This document shows, in pieces, positions 35,385-48,379 of a stretch of 64,000 nucleotides of DNA (positions within the stretch are counted from its first letter, which is position 1; each line of letters starts with the position of its first letter). A program made the position numbers and the translations under genes. This DNA is from Trema orientale. Its lineage: Eukaryota > Streptophyta > Magnoliopsida > Rosales > Cannabaceae. The notes beneath the pieces were generated by a model, which made no database searches, was not told where the DNA came from, and saw nothing but the letters and a program-made list of their open reading frames with translations. The stretch lies in NCBI GenBank assembly GCA_002914845.1, contig JXTC01000053.1:1260398-1324397 (forward strand), read 5' to 3'.

Positions 35385-35600
35385 ATTTAACGGTTGGGAT
35401 TTAACGACTGTGCATAGAAGACTGCCGTTAAATTAGACCAGAAGGCCTTTATCTGCGGTTCTGGTCCAACCACTGAGAAAGACTGAATTTTTTTAAAAAC
35501 ATTTCTCGGCGGTTAAACCGAAACCGCCGAGAATGTTATTAAAAAGGCTGTCAACGGCGGTTCTAAAGACCATTTAAAGAGGGCCGAAACTAACTCGGCC
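35385..35600 (+). promoter_or_regulatory. CACTA left subterminal repeats
   Basis: Inverted words such as GGCGGTTAAACCGAAACCGCC-type hairpins (about 35510-35532) and AACGGCGGTTCTAAAG lie within 240 bases of the left end. In CACTA elements such clusters bind the element's own DNA-binding protein. The function here is inferred from position and the matching cluster at the right end. Confidence 0.6.
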
Positions 35601-36615
35601 CTCACTTCTTCTTATTCCCCTACTTCCAGCCGCCGAACTGGTTCTCTTCCCTTCCTCCGTGCACGAGAGCTCCTATTCTGGCCCGTTTTCTAGCCAAAAT
35701 CACCTCTATTTAGCTCAAATCGTTTCATTTGACCTAGGTAAGCTTTATGTGCTTGAATTTTTTACAATTTATTTGTATTTTAACAATTTTTTTAACTTAG
35801 AATTTGTTTAGAATATTTTATGATTAACCGCTGCAATTCCTGAGTAATATGTAATCTTATTATTTTTTATGTATTTTTTTGTTGTTTTAGGTTCTAATTT
35901 GGTCGGAAATATCAATTTTAGCATCAAATCTATAGTATTGTTGCATTTTAGGTCAGTTTGAGGTAATATATTTTTTTAATTTTTTATTTAATCCGAATTT
36001 TTTTTATGTCAAATGTGATTGTGATTTTGTGTATTTTTTTAGTTGTATTAGGTTCTAATTTGAACGGGTATAGCAAGTTTAGTATCAAATTTGGAGTATT
36101 ATTAGATTTTTGGTTACTTTGAGGTAATTTTATTTTATTTTTTTATCTAATCCGAAATTTTTTTTAATTATAGAAACTGAAATTAAATGTATGTTATTTT
36201 ATTATTTTTTTAATAGTCATTAACAATTATAGTTTGTTAATATGACTACATTGTCATGATTGCTTAATTTTACATAATTTTATATGATTTTACTATATGT
36301 TTAATGTATGCATTATTATTTATTTGATAGATTATATAATTAATAATTTTAGATAGATAATATTTTGAATTTACATAATCCTTGGTTGAAAAAAGATAAG
36401 CATTAACGAAATTAGTTAGTTGTTAAGTTACTAACTTTGTTAATTTAATATAAAGTATGAAATGAGATGAATTTGGAGATTTACAAAATTGAAATGTGAT
36501 ACATTGAATTGGGTTTGAAGTATAGATTGGTGGTGTGCATTGTTTTGTGTAGGGGGTTAGTCAATTTATAAGCAGAAATTCTATCCAATTTTAGTTAGAA
36601 TTTTAGTGATTAGTA
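35600..36615 (+). other. CACTA 5' leader with a ~155-bp tandem pair
   Basis: This is non-coding sequence between the subterminal repeats and the TNP2 start. 35888-36010 and 36046-36170 are two diverged copies of one block (AGGTTCTAATTTG ... TTTGAGGTAAT ... TAATCCGAA). GT/AG-like sites (AGGTAAGC at 35735, GAGGTAAT in each copy) suggest leader introns. Confidence 0.5.
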
Positions 36616-36793
36616 ATGGATAAAAGTTAGATGACAAAAAGTAGATTGTCAAAAGAGTACGAAGATGGAGTTGCATATTTCCTAAGATATGCTAAAGAAA
36701 ATGGTGTAGATCCTAATATATCTCTATGTCTATGTGTAGGTGTGGTAACATTAATTATATGAGAGATGTCGATATAAGTGGATATTTATTTTT

Positions 36794-37357
36794 GGGTATT
36801 TGGCATGATTAGTTCCTGAATTTTTCGATGATTTGCAGTGTATCCCCTGAACTTTTTTTTTGGGGCAATTAGGACTCAGAACTTAGAATTTTTTGCAATG
36901 TATCCTCTGAACTTTTTTTTTTGAGGTAATTAGGACCCTGAATTTAGGATTTTTGGCATGATTAGCCCCTGAATTTTTCATTGATTTGCAATTTATTCTT
37001 TAATTGTTTAAAAATTTGAATTTCAAAACTATTTTTTACCCTCCAAAATACCATTTGTTATTTTTGTCTCTAAATCAAGTGAGATAACCATTATACCCTT
37101 AAAAAATTTGCACATAACTCAGGGGATATATTACAAATTAACAAAAAATTCAGGGGCTAATCAAGCCAAAAATCCTAAATTCAGGGGTCCTAATTGCCAA
37201 AAAAAAAAGTTCAGGGGATACATTGCAAATCAACGAAAAATTAGGGACTAATCATGCCAAAAATCTTAAATTCAGGATCCTAATTACCAAAAAAAAATGT
37301 TTAGGGGATACATTATAAATTATCAAAAAATTCAGGGACTAATCATGCCAAAAACCC
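36794..37357. mobile_element. 564-bp Mutator-type MITE in the TNP2 gene
   Basis: The ends are GGGTATTTGGCATGATTAG and CTAATCATGCCAAAAACCC. TTTATTTTT flanks it at 36785-36793 and 37358-37366. Removing it rejoins the TNP2 N-terminal domain in frame. The interior has several repeats of the same end-like sequence (TTTGCAATGTATCCxCTGAAC), so it may itself contain a shorter nested copy. Confidence 0.88.
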
Positions 37358-38468
37358 TTTATTTTTTAGTGGAATAGATATATCTTATACGAGATGGATA
37401 TGGCATTGAGAACCCGCACGTGAAGAAAATTTCCCTAATAAAAGAGCTCGAAAGGAATATATTTCTGAGGAATACGAAGATCATCCGGTAGATATGGTTA
37501 ATGATATTGAAGAAAACTTTGCCAATCGTCCGGATGAATTCATGAAATTAATGGAGAATGCAGAGAAAGATCTCTATCCTAGTTCAAAAATCGCGAAATT
37601 GTCATTTTTGGTTAGGATTTACAATTTAAAAGCTCGTAATGGGTGGAGCGATAGTGGATTTTCTCAATTACTTTCATTATTAGGACAGGTATTCTCATAA
37701 AATAACAACATACCTACTTCTATGTATGAGGCAAAGAAAACAATGCACTCAATGGGCATGGAGTATGAAAAGATACATGATTGTCCAAATGATTGTATAT
37801 TGTACCACAAGAAGTTTGCAGATGCAAGTAGTTATCCTGCAAAAGTTTGAGATGGAAGGTTATGAAACACTCTAATTAAGAGAAGAAAGGGGTCCCAGTA
37901 AAAGTGTTGTGGTATATTCTACCCATTCCTTGACTTAGACGGTTGTTTCGGAATGAAGAACATGCTAAAAGTTTGATATGGCATATTGAAGAAAGAATCA
38001 AAGATGGAAAACTTTGGCATCCAACAAATTCTCTTGCTTAGAGAAAAATAGATGATATATAGCCAATAATAAAAGAAGATCCCAGAAATCTCAGACTTGG
38101 TCTTTCAGCTAATGGCATAAACCCTTATAGTTCAATGAGTAGTAATTATAGTTGTTAGCCAGTTATACTTGTTATTTATATTCTTCCTCCCTGGTTGTGC
38201 ATGAAGAGAAGATTTACAATACTCACCCTGTTAAACTCAGGATCTAAACATCCTGGGAATGATATAGATATTTATTTGGCATCGTTGATAGGCGATTTAA
38301 AAAGTCTATGTGATGGAGTCAATTGTTATGATGCAAGAAAAAAGGAGAGATTTAATTTGAGGGCTACTACTATTATGGACAATCAATGATTTCTCTGCAT
38401 ATGGTAATTTGTATGGGCATTATGTAAATATGGTGCCCAAGATTCTCACATGCATACTAAGCTAATAG

Positions 38469-38775
38469 ACTCATTTTGCCACCTTCAATGTCGAACGTAC
38501 ATAATGTATTTCATGTCTCTATGTTAAGAAGGTGCATTTCAAATCCTTCGCATGTTTTGAATTATGAGCAATTAGAGCTGAGTCAAGACGAGAGTTACGA
38601 GGAACATCTAGTGAAGATCTTGGATACAAAAGAGAAGGAACTTAGAAACAAGAAAATCCCTTTGGTCAAAGTACTATAGAAGAACCATGAAGTAGAAGAG
38701 GCCATATGGGAAAGAGAAGAAGAGATGAAAACTAAGTATAAGCAAATTTCGAGGATGAAATTTTATAAGGAGGGG
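38469..38775 (+). pseudogene. Chromovirus pol C-terminus
   Basis: The frame reads SNVHNVFHVSMLRRC (end of the integrase), DESYEEHLVKILDTKEKEL, then PLVKVL, a stop, and NHEVEEAIWEREEEMKTKY. The last part is the degenerate chromodomain-like tail typical of Tekay/Del-type gypsy chromoviruses. It identifies the whole 2.9-kb LTR family in this window as that type. Confidence 0.85.
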
Positions 38776-38779
38776 AGAA
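38767..38779 (+). other. Polypurine tract of the Tekay/Del-like element
   Basis: AAGGAGGGGAGAA sits immediately before the 3' LTR start and would prime plus-strand synthesis. Confidence 0.8.
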
Positions 38780-38780
38780 T

Positions 38781-41700
38781 TGTGGTGCCCAAGATTCTCA
38801 CATGCATACTAAACCAATAATAAACATGTTTCAATTGCATATTAGGTATCTAGAAGTCTTTAATACAAATTTTATAACATGTTTCAATTGCATATTAGGC
38901 ATCTAGAAGTCATTAATATAAATTTTATAGTAATATGCTCATTCCTTATGTTATGTGCTTTTATATACATGTTATTACACTAATAATTGTCGAAGTGTCC
39001 CGATGCAGTATAAAGGTTTAATACCCTCATAGAGAGAGCTCGGTATGCTAAAAGAATAAAGAATATATTTATGAAAGCAATACTATGTGCACATATATTA
39101 AGATCATATTTGTTGATAACAAGGTCAAATTGTAGTTTTTCAGTAAAATACAATTCTTACGCTTTTCGGAGCCGAATTCACTATGTGTTTAACACGTCAA
39201 ATAGCTTTAATTCAATGTCTAGGACTCATTTATAGTATTTTATTTGTCGGCTCCAGGTAAGCACGAGGTAGCATTCATGACATTGATTTGTGTTTTATTG
39301 CACTAAGCTAGCCTAGATTCAGCCTAATTGTGTAATGTCATTTTTGTATCATTTTTGTGCATTCTAATAATTAAGTGCTAATACTATGTTTGTATTATTA
39401 ATTAAAGTCTAATTGACTTATTTTTTATGTTTAATGATTGGTTATGAGGCTAGGTTCCATCAGATTATAATAAAACCTGTCACATGGGATCATAAGTCAA
39501 AGTATGACAAGTTTTCACTTTCTAAGCTAGGATTCACCAACTTTGTCTACGCTTGGGTGTATAGGAGTGACCAGCGATGTGGTGAGTAAGCTAAGGATGA
39601 TTTAAAGCTTGACATATGAAAAGTAAAGTGTAAAATACCTAAAATACCCCTCAGAATTTAAGTTATGCCTTTTCTTAACCATTAAGTGTTGATTTTGGAC
39701 CAAATCTGGTCATTTGCTTTTCCTTTCTCTCCAGCCATGAACTGAAACTGTCCAACCCATTTTAAGACTTCTCTCAACTTCTCTTAGCCATATCCAAGAG
39801 TTTCCAAGTGGTAGAACTCAAGTTGGAGCTCTAGAAAGCAAGATAGGTCCAAACTAGTCTAGGTAATTCTATTAGTTTTTCTTCCTAGGTCTTGTTCTTT
39901 AATTTCAACTCTCTACTTGTTTCCACTTAAATAATAGTTCCTTCAGGTCCTCTTAAGTCCTAAAATCTATTTCTAAGCCTTGGAAATCAGTTTAGTAGAG
40001 GTAGAAGACAAGAGATTCAACAAAAGCTCAAACTAGTCAGGATGAGGCCTAATTGGGATTTTGAGTTTTCAATTGATTTTTCTTGCTACAGCCCTTAAAC
40101 CAAAGCTTTTATTTAATGAATAAAAGTCCTAGGAAACTTATATATTACTGAAAATATAGAATTTAAGTAGATGATCAAAGTTAGACCTAAAACCCCAAAG
40201 TTTGCTATTTATAGATTCAAGTGTTTTCATGTATAGTAGATTAAGTTTTCTATATTTGTAATCTAATTTCTTAAAATTAGAATGTATATTTCATTGATCC
40301 TGTTATGTATTACACTCATTTGGTGGCTGGTTGCGATGGCACGCAAGTGCAAAAGTAGTTTTAAACTTGTTTAAATCGAAAGGAGTTCAAGTGCACTTAG
40401 GTTGTTCTAAATGATCCTCTTGGAATTGGCATGTAAAATATTGTTTCAGGTTTAAAACCATGATTTTAATCATGTGGGAATATCCCAAAGAGAGGAGAGG
40501 TATTGTTCAAATATTTTAAAAATAAAATGGCACTATTTAGAGGTAAATGGACTAGTTTTACAAAATTATGTGCCATTTTAGATCATTTTTGTATTAATAA
40601 ACTAGTATACATATTTTATTACTTTTGAACAGTTTTTCAATGCTATTTATTAACTACCAAGTGTCTTAAGTGATTTGTATGCTTCTGAGTCATTATATGA
40701 TCAAGTTTCCTAATTTGGTGATAGTTCTGATTTCGGTCTTGTTCAAGTATCTTGATGCATTCTTTTAGTAAAATATGCATTAATTTATGATTGGTGACTA
40801 GTACATCAATCTCTAGAGGATATTGACCCTTTCCACATTCTATTTCTGTTCAGGACACAAGGTAAGTAAAGACTTACAACTGTGTTACAAGAATTACATA
40901 GAAGATGTCATTATGTGAAATTTACTTATTCTTGAAAGTTATGAAATGGCATGTGCATGGGTTCGTCTTGCATGCAAATTGAGAATTTTATTACAGAGTA
41001 TTTAAAAGTGAGTATCATTATACTAATTTTATAAGATAAGTTTTAATGGCGATTGCTAGTCTGTCGGAGCTGGATAGATAAATCTGTTGATGCAGACTCT
41101 CCCGTTAAAGCGGGATTTGCGGATCTTATGATGTGTCTCGTTGAAGTGAGATAATATTAGCGCGGTGTGGGATGCCCCTTTGATGAGGGAAGGAGTTGTC
41201 AACAACTTCACACGATGGTCGCACCTTATTTTTACTCTTGGCTAGAGTTTCCACCCAATGTTATCACGACGTTTTGATTTACAGGTCGAGCAATGTACTA
41301 AGGGGCCCAACTATGTGTATTTTTAAAGAAAATGCATGGACTCAAATGTTTAAGAAAGAAAAGTATACAAAGGGAACTTGATGAGGTTTTAAAGCATACA
41401 TGAGTATGCATAGTTTTTACTTACTGAGTTTTAGCTCATTTTAGTCTTGTGATGCAGATAAAGGGGCACACTTTAGTGTTGAGTAGCTGGTTGCCTGGAC
41501 TACCTTTTGTTGCCATGATCATACAGATGTGGACGAGCTTGACTTGTGGGTGACATTTTTGTTTTGAGATATTTTGGTGTAATGTAAATACTACTGCTGA
41601 TGGCAAAATAGGTGGGTGAAAATCTCCTTTGATTGTACATCTTGTAAAGACACTTTTAACAAGAAATGCCATATAGTTACTTTTGTTTAAAAGTTTTGGA

Positions 41701-41810
41701 AAGTTTAAATTTGCCCACCGTTTTATAAAACTAAAGATATGGTTTAAGAAAGAATAATACTTCGTAGTTTGACTATATCTGACAATATAGTTAAACTAGG
41801 GGGTATTACA
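38781..41810 (+). repeat. Complete 3' LTR of the Tekay/Del-like element
   Basis: 3030 bp, TGTGGTGCCCAAGATTCTCA to GGGGGTATTACA. It is colinear with the solo LTRs at 17796-20682 and 29412-32313 but diverged, notably at 41040-41270. Confidence 0.88.
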
Positions 41811-44800
41811 GTAAAGGGTTACAAAGCATGCCCAGTATGTAGTGAGCATACAAATGTAATAAGATTGAAGCATTGTAATAAAGAAGTTTATATGGGACAT
41901 CGATGATTCCTACCTCTTGATCATGCTTATCGTCAATGTACGAAGTGTTTTAATGGGAAAAAGGAGATGAAACGTACTCCTAGTCCATTAAGCAGTGAGG
42001 AAGTTTTTAAACAAGTTAGTCAAATAGTTAACAAATTTGGAAAAGTTGTGAAAGAAAAGAGCCAAAGAAATAAGAAAGGAAAGGGGAAAATGATACAAGA
42101 CACAGAAAAAGAAAAAACAAAGAGTGATTGTTGGAAAAAGAAATCTATTTTCTTTTAGTTAGAATATTAGAAGCATAATATTTTGCAGTACAATCTTGAT
42201 GTCATGCACATTAAGAAGAATGTTTGTAATAGTATTATTGGGACTTTGCTTAACATATCCAGAAAAACAAAAGATGGTATTACCGCTCATCTTAATCTCA
42301 TGGAAATGGGAGTAAGAAAAAAATTAGCTCCTAAATTAGGTGAGAAGCAAACATTTTTATTGGCAGCTTGTTTTAATTTGACAAAAGAATAGAAGCGTCA
42401 AATATGCGAGACATTAGCCAATATAAAAGTTCCGGATAGTTATTCCTCAAACATTCGCAACTTGGTGTCTATGAAAGATTTAAGACTAATTGGGTTGAAG
42501 TCACATGATTGTCATGCATTGATGCAATAATTAATTCTAGTTGTAATCTGTGGAATTTCTCAAAATCATATCAGATTCGCGACCACGAGATTATGTTTTT
42601 TCTTCAATACAATTTGTGCTAAAGCAGTAGATGTAATCAAGTTGGAATCACTACAAAAAGAAATTATCATTACATTGTGTCTTCTAGAGCAATATTTTTC
42701 TCTGTCGTTCTTTGATATTATGGTTTATTTAACTATACGTTTAGCGAGGGAAATTCAGTTAGGTGGCCCAGTTTATTTGCGATGGATGTATCCAATTGAA
42801 AGATTAATGAAAATTTACAAGGGGTATGTTAGAAATCGGATCGTCTTAAGGCATGTATAGTTGAATGTTACATGGCTAAAGAAGCTGTAGAATTTTGTTC
42901 AAAGTATATTGGTCATGCTCAGATTATTGGTATTTCAAAACCTCGACAGTCAGCGAAATTTCAAAGCAAAGGTGTAGGTGTTGGTAATCCTACTCTCATT
43001 GATCACACAGATTTAGAGCTAGTTCATAGAATTGTGCTAGAAAATATAGCAGATGTTCAACCTTATATCAAGTAAGTATAACTAACTTCTTTGATTCATA
43101 AATTTTTTATTGATGATCTTAGTTGTTACAATAAGATTCTTAAGAAATAGTTGTATATGCAATGACCATTTACAATATGCAAAACATGAAAATCCTTCAA
43201 AGAGAGAAAAATAGATACAAGAAGAACATTATAGGACATTCACAAACTGGTTAAGAAAAAAGGTATGGGCAAGGTGACATAGTTAGTTCTTTTGTCTATA
43301 AAATGTATCCATACTAACAATGAGTTTTTTGTATTTTTTTTTTTTGTAATTAAGGTTGAAATTAATTTGGCCAATCCAAATACTAAAGTATCTAAAGAAT
43401 TGAAATGGATTGCAAAAGGTCCTACAATTATGCCTACTAAGCATGAGACATACGTTATCAATAGTCGACGCTTTAACACTAAGTCTCGTGATAATATGCG
43501 GACTAATCAGAATAGTGGAATTAGTATTATTGCACAAACTATGCACTTTGCTAGTGCTAAGGATAAGAACCCTATTGAAAGAAGTATAACCTACTATGGA
43601 GTACTAAAAGAGATATAGGAGCTCAACTATTATGCATTTAGGGTCCCAGTTTTTAAATGTGATTGGGTTGAAAGAAATCATGGGGTCAAAGTAGATGATT
43701 TGGGCTTCAAGTTGGTTAACCTATAGATAGTAGGTCATAAAGATGATCCCTTTATTTTAGCCTCACAAGCAAAACAAGTATTTAACATTACTGACCCATT
43801 AAATAGTGATTCATCTGTAGTACTTTCCACGGAACCAAGAAATATGAGAAACAGTGATACTATAGAAGGAACTACAGGGTCATTTTCTCAAGATGATGGA
43901 GATGGTATATGGATTAATATTGGCCGAGGCAAAATAATATAAGGTTCATTAAATATGTATATGTTGTATTGTGTGTTTATTTTCATTACTTGAAAAAATT
44001 GATTAATAAGAGTTATTCTGTTTACTAATATTTTGTTTTATTTGTTTAGGTCGATGGAGACCATTCAGATAAGGATCATACAGAGCATAAAAAAAAAAGG
44101 CAAAAAGAGGGGCTACACAGTATAAAGAAATCATAAAAATGAGGAATAGGAGAGAACTAATTCCTTTAGAGTGGAACGCATTGGGCCAACCAGTTGGGCA
44201 TTCGGCACTGGAATTTAAGTCATATCTTAATTGGTTAGCTCGTACCAAAGTCCTGATTAATATACCTAATTGGCCTAATGTTCTAGAGAAGGTTTACACT
44301 ATCATATGTGACGACTTGAGAGTAAGTTATCTACTAACTTGTTTCATATCTTACTTTATTTGTTTCTGCTACCATATAGCCTAATTCATGTTTTGTTTGA
44401 TTTTGTTTTAGAGTACGTTCCTAGAAATTGATAATCAGGGTAGTAGAGCTTATGTGTAGTCATCGGTGAGTAAGAAATGGCATGACTACAAGTCATCACT
44501 GACTAGTAAATATGTTAGGAGGTACTCTAAAGATGCTGTATAGGCTGCAGAAAATCCAGATTCATTAGTAGTTCTACCAACGAGCAATTGTTACATTACT
44601 GATGAACAATGGAAGGCCTTTGTTGCATCAAGAATAGATCCCAACTTTCTAGAGTTGAGTAAGCAAAACCAAGAAAGACATGTAAAACAATAATATTCAC
44701 ACCGCACTTCTCGTAAGTCTTTCGCAAGGTTGGAAAAAGAAATACAAGAAGAAGAAGAAAGTGTACATCCAATTGAGCGGGGTAAGCTATGGAGAAAATT

Positions 44801-46222
44801 CAGTCAAAATCTAAAAGGAGAATATGTAGATAATAGTACAAGAGAAAAAGGAAAAAGAATTGTAAGTTCTATTTATTATACGTACTTTGGTATTTATAAC
44901 TGAAAATTTGATTAACTAAATAATGTATTTACTACTTTTATAGGATATGTTATATGAGCTACGGGACAAGGGAGAGATCGTTGAAATTGGATCAAATGAC
45001 ATTCTGATCGTTGAAATTGGATCAAATGACATTCTTACTCAAGCATTGGGAACTCCTGAGCACTCAGGTCGTGTTCGAGATAAAGGTAAAATTGTAGCAC
45101 AAAGAGAAGTGTTCAGGAGGCATGGTGGGGGATTAAGAGAATTACATGAACGCCAATTTCACTATGAGAGACAAAGAGACAAAGCATGGGAGGAAAAATT
45201 AGTAAGTTAGAAAGAATGTACAAAGAACGCCTCAAAAAGTAAGAGATTACATTGTAACAAAGATTTGACAAGTTTCAAAACATGATTTTGAAATCTATTG
45301 GTGCACTTGGAAAATAGAATCCAAAAATTGGTATCCATGAGCCCGAAATAGATGTTGAAGATACTGAGATGGAAGTTGATGATCCAAAAGAGCCTGAATT
45401 TTATACCACGATGCCTGAAGTAGAAGACAATAGTGCAACGCCAATCTCAGAAAAAATTATACTAGTGTAGCTTTCTAGCTCTTTATATGTATATTATATA
45501 TTTGTACTAATATATTCAATATGTAGTATACACCGTGTAGGTTGATGGTAGAGCTAGACAACGAGATAGTTTCCGTCGGTTTCATTATGAACACTGGAGC
45601 AACTACAGTTCATGGGATGGATTTAGGCAAGGATCATGTTCGAGTTTCAATCAAAGAGGTATTCAATAAGCATGCGGTCCTCCCGATTCCCATTCCATCT
45701 ACTGATATCTTCCTAGTTATCAACGCCATTGATACACTAGTATCTTAGCTTAAGTATCTAGTACTACTTGGGAATGATGAGGTAAATTTTCAAATTTTTA
45801 TTCAACTATTTTAATACAATATACATTATTCTAACTAATTAAAATATAGCCACAAAGGAAGAAAAATGTGTCACCGCCCATATAGCCAGTGACTCAACCT
45901 CAATAGAAAAAAATGGTTCCTTCAGCATCATCTAGTGCTAGGCCCGTGCATTCGGAGTCGCCTACACAAACTTCTTATCTTCCCCCGACATTGAAGTCTT
46001 TGTATTTTACAATTTTAAAATTCAACATTAACTTCAATGTTACCATACCGATGGAACAAGAGATATACGGGATTGAGGAGCATCAACTTTATGTGGGAAC
46101 GGAGGACATAATATATTTCTCTCTTCTCCAAGAGATTTGTGCTACATGCATCTCGATGTATATCAAGTAAGTACAGTAATATATATGTTTTTTTTTTTTT
46201 ACATATTGCATATTTACTTAAT

Positions 46223-46463
46223 GGTTGCCAATCCGGTAGGTATTTTTTTTTTTTACCTATGTGTAGGTATTTTTTTCCTAGCCATTGGATCATCATCTAA
46301 CAATGATCTAACGGCTAAAATAAGATGCATGAAAAGACGTACATCATTAATGTTTTTTCTCTTTCCTACTTTTTAATATAAAAAAATGTGCAAAAAAATT
46401 TTCATTAGCCCAATTGATACCTATGCATAGGTAAAAAAAAAAATACCTACTGGATTGGTGCCC
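46223..46463. mobile_element. 241-bp Mutator-type MITE (9-bp TSD TTACTTAAT)
   Basis: The ends are GGTTGCCAATCCGGTAGGTA and TACCTACTGGATTGGTGCCC. TTACTTAAT flanks it at 46214-46222 and 46464-46472. It is the same family as 32739-32960, and lies in an intron of the CACTA second gene. Confidence 0.9.
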
Positions 46464-47489
46464 TTACTTAATATATAGTAACATAATATATTTTTGGTTT
46501 CTAATTAGGTACTTGTACTATGAACTCTTGAGTTTGGAACGATTGCACTTATTTTAATTTGTTGATCCTGCTGTCATATCTAAAGTTTCCGGTGCAAAGA
46601 ATGATAGTCGTTCCTGTGATCTTATACAAAGACTTTATGTAGCAAGTAAAGGAATGCTATTAGTAGCTCCTTATAATCTTGGGTAAATATTATTTTTCTT
46701 TGACTAAAATATTATATATGTTTTCTTGTAGTTATAATTTATTACATTGCTTTGAATATGCAACATTGGATATTGATGGTGATTAATGTGGCCCAAGAAA
46801 ATATTTATTTCTTTGATCCACTTAGACAATGACCAAGACAGGATACCAAAAATCTCATAAATTAGTTAGTGTAGTTTATAATTTAATATACTTAACATAT
46901 ATTTATCTAATTAATCCATTAGTAATATGACATGTATTTTCTTTTAGTGTATTCCACATATATAATGCAGATAAGTAAAAGAGAAGACAATGACCAAGGT
47001 GATATGCAATTGGGGTCCTTTGGAGAATACCCTTTTCAAATAGTGATTTTGTAGAAATACACCCCTCTTTATAGTTTTTGGGTGTGTACACCTTTTAAAT
47101 AAAGTTTAGTTGTGAAGACCAATATGCCCCTTGAAATTGTTTCCTTATTTCCATTTTTCTTTCTCCCGTACCTCCTCCCTCACCATTATCACATCATTTT
47201 CGCCAAAAGCTTGGAGTCACCGGAAAACATAATTCAACCAAAAGCTTGGAGTAACCGGAAAGCTTGGAATCCTGCTTTAACAGAGAAAAACATGGTCCTC
47301 TATTTCGAAGGTTGAAGTAAGAAGAAGATTCTTTGCCATTAATCTTTCTTTGCGAGTGTGAGTTTGATTTGTGAATTAAAAGTTATTTTGTAGTAGGATT
47401 TGAAACTATAGTGAAAAATAGAAAGTATTTGGTCAATTTTTGAGCCTGAAAACATGCAAACTAGAAACTGGGTTGTAAAATAACGAAAT

Positions 47490-47980
47490 CTGTTGCGAAG
47501 ATGAAACTCAGATCTGGATAGACAAGACTGTCTAAATTTTAGACAGCCTGTCTAGAAGATAAGAAATTGTGCAGTATTGATTCTACTCGACAATATTGTC
47601 GAGTTTTGTTTGAAAAACTGCATAGAAGAAACCCAAATTTGGATATACAGATCTGTCTCATTACTAGACAGACGGTCTAGAAGATGATAAATTGTACAAT
47701 ATCGACTCCACTAGACAATATTGTCAAGAAAAACTGCATAGAAGAAAACTATAGCTGGATAGACAGATCTGTCTAATTTATAGACAACCTGTCTAGAATG
47801 TGAGAAATTATACAATATTGACTCCACTCGATAGTATTGTCGAGTCTTGTCTGAAAAGCTACGAAGAAGAAACCTAGATCTGGATAGATAGGTCTGTCTA
47901 CTTTATAGATAGACCGTCTAAAACCGAAGAAATTGTATAATATGGACTCCACTTGACAATATTGTTGAGTCTTATCTGAA
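47490..47980 (+). repeat. ~140-bp tandem block with GACA/TGTC words
   Basis: Four imperfect copies of a unit running from an AGATCTGGATAGACAG-like start through TCTAGAAGATAAGAAATTGT and CTCGACAATATTGTCGAG to an AACTGCATAGAAGAAAC-type end. An inverted equivalent is at about 56040-56480. Confidence 0.8.
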
Positions 47981-48379
47981 CAATTGAATATCCATGCTAT
48001 CGACACTACATAGACAATGTTAGACACAATTGTCAAGCATAATAATTGGTGTCCAGGCGCTAGACACTCTCTCGACTATGTTAGACACACTGTCTATATA
48101 CTAGACACTTTTGTTGAGTGAGTAGACACTAATGTCGAGCCAATTTTGTGTATAAAAAAGTTATGTCTAGACACTAGACACTATTGTCTAGCAACTAAAG
48201 ACCCATGTCTAACCATTAGAAACATATTTTTAGCCACTAGAAATACATGTCTAGCAACTAAAGATACATGTCTAACCATAAGAAATACATTTCTAGCTAC
48301 TAACACATGTCAAACCTAACTAAATTTATTATTTTATGTTTGGTAATATATATTTCTTCCTTTAATTTGTAATTTCTTT

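Larger units (their letters stand above)
38429..41810 (+). mobile_element. Deleted Tekay/Del-like gypsy (TSD GTAAA)
   Basis: GTAAA flanks it at 38424-38428 and 41811-41815. The first ~40 bases (TATGGTGCCCAAGATTCTCA) are the start of the 5' LTR. They join directly to the last part of pol, then a polypurine tract and a complete 3' LTR. One large deletion has removed the rest of the 5' LTR, gag and most of pol. It interrupts the TNP2 gene, whose reading resumes after the second GTAAA. Confidence 0.9.
36616..43942 (+). pseudogene. CACTA TNP2 transposase, broken and interrupted
   Basis: The N-terminal transposase-associated domain (TKSRLSKEYEDGVAYFLRYA) starts at an ATG at 36616, with an early TGG-to-TAG stop. 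After a MITE the frame resumes at GIDISYTRW. The TNP2 core follows at about 37900-38400 (WPVILVIYILPPWLCMK after an in-frame stop; PGNDIDIYL) and is cut by the gypsy at 38429. It continues at 41816 (ACPVCSEHTNVIRLKHCNKE), through DVMHIKKNVCNSIIGTLLNI (42197-42260), a DUF4218-like part (WMYPIERLMKIYKGYVRNR) and, after a probable intron (43074-43355), a DUF4216-like end (YYGVLKEI ... FKCDWVERN ... DPFILASQAKQVF). There are many stops and frameshifts. The enzyme would have cut and moved CACTA ends. In the SDGFNP-type motif the acidic residue reads Asn (LSANGINPY). Confidence 0.88.

Noticed and set aside
41436..41672. Minus-strand frame also seen in part at 20336-20590
   Set aside because: Both fall at the same place in homologous LTRs. 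The shared peptide pieces follow from LTR homology and the frames are not conserved throughout.
42183..42392. Possible intact small gene
   Set aside because: It is one open piece of the broken TNP2 transposase, with stops immediately on either side in the same alignment.
47112..47315. Frame in block A that might be a captured gene exon
   Set aside because: The mirror copy (56727-56921, minus) aligns at DNA level, but the peptides diverge by shifts. The conserved part is a short CAAAAGCTTGGAGT repeat, not a protein.
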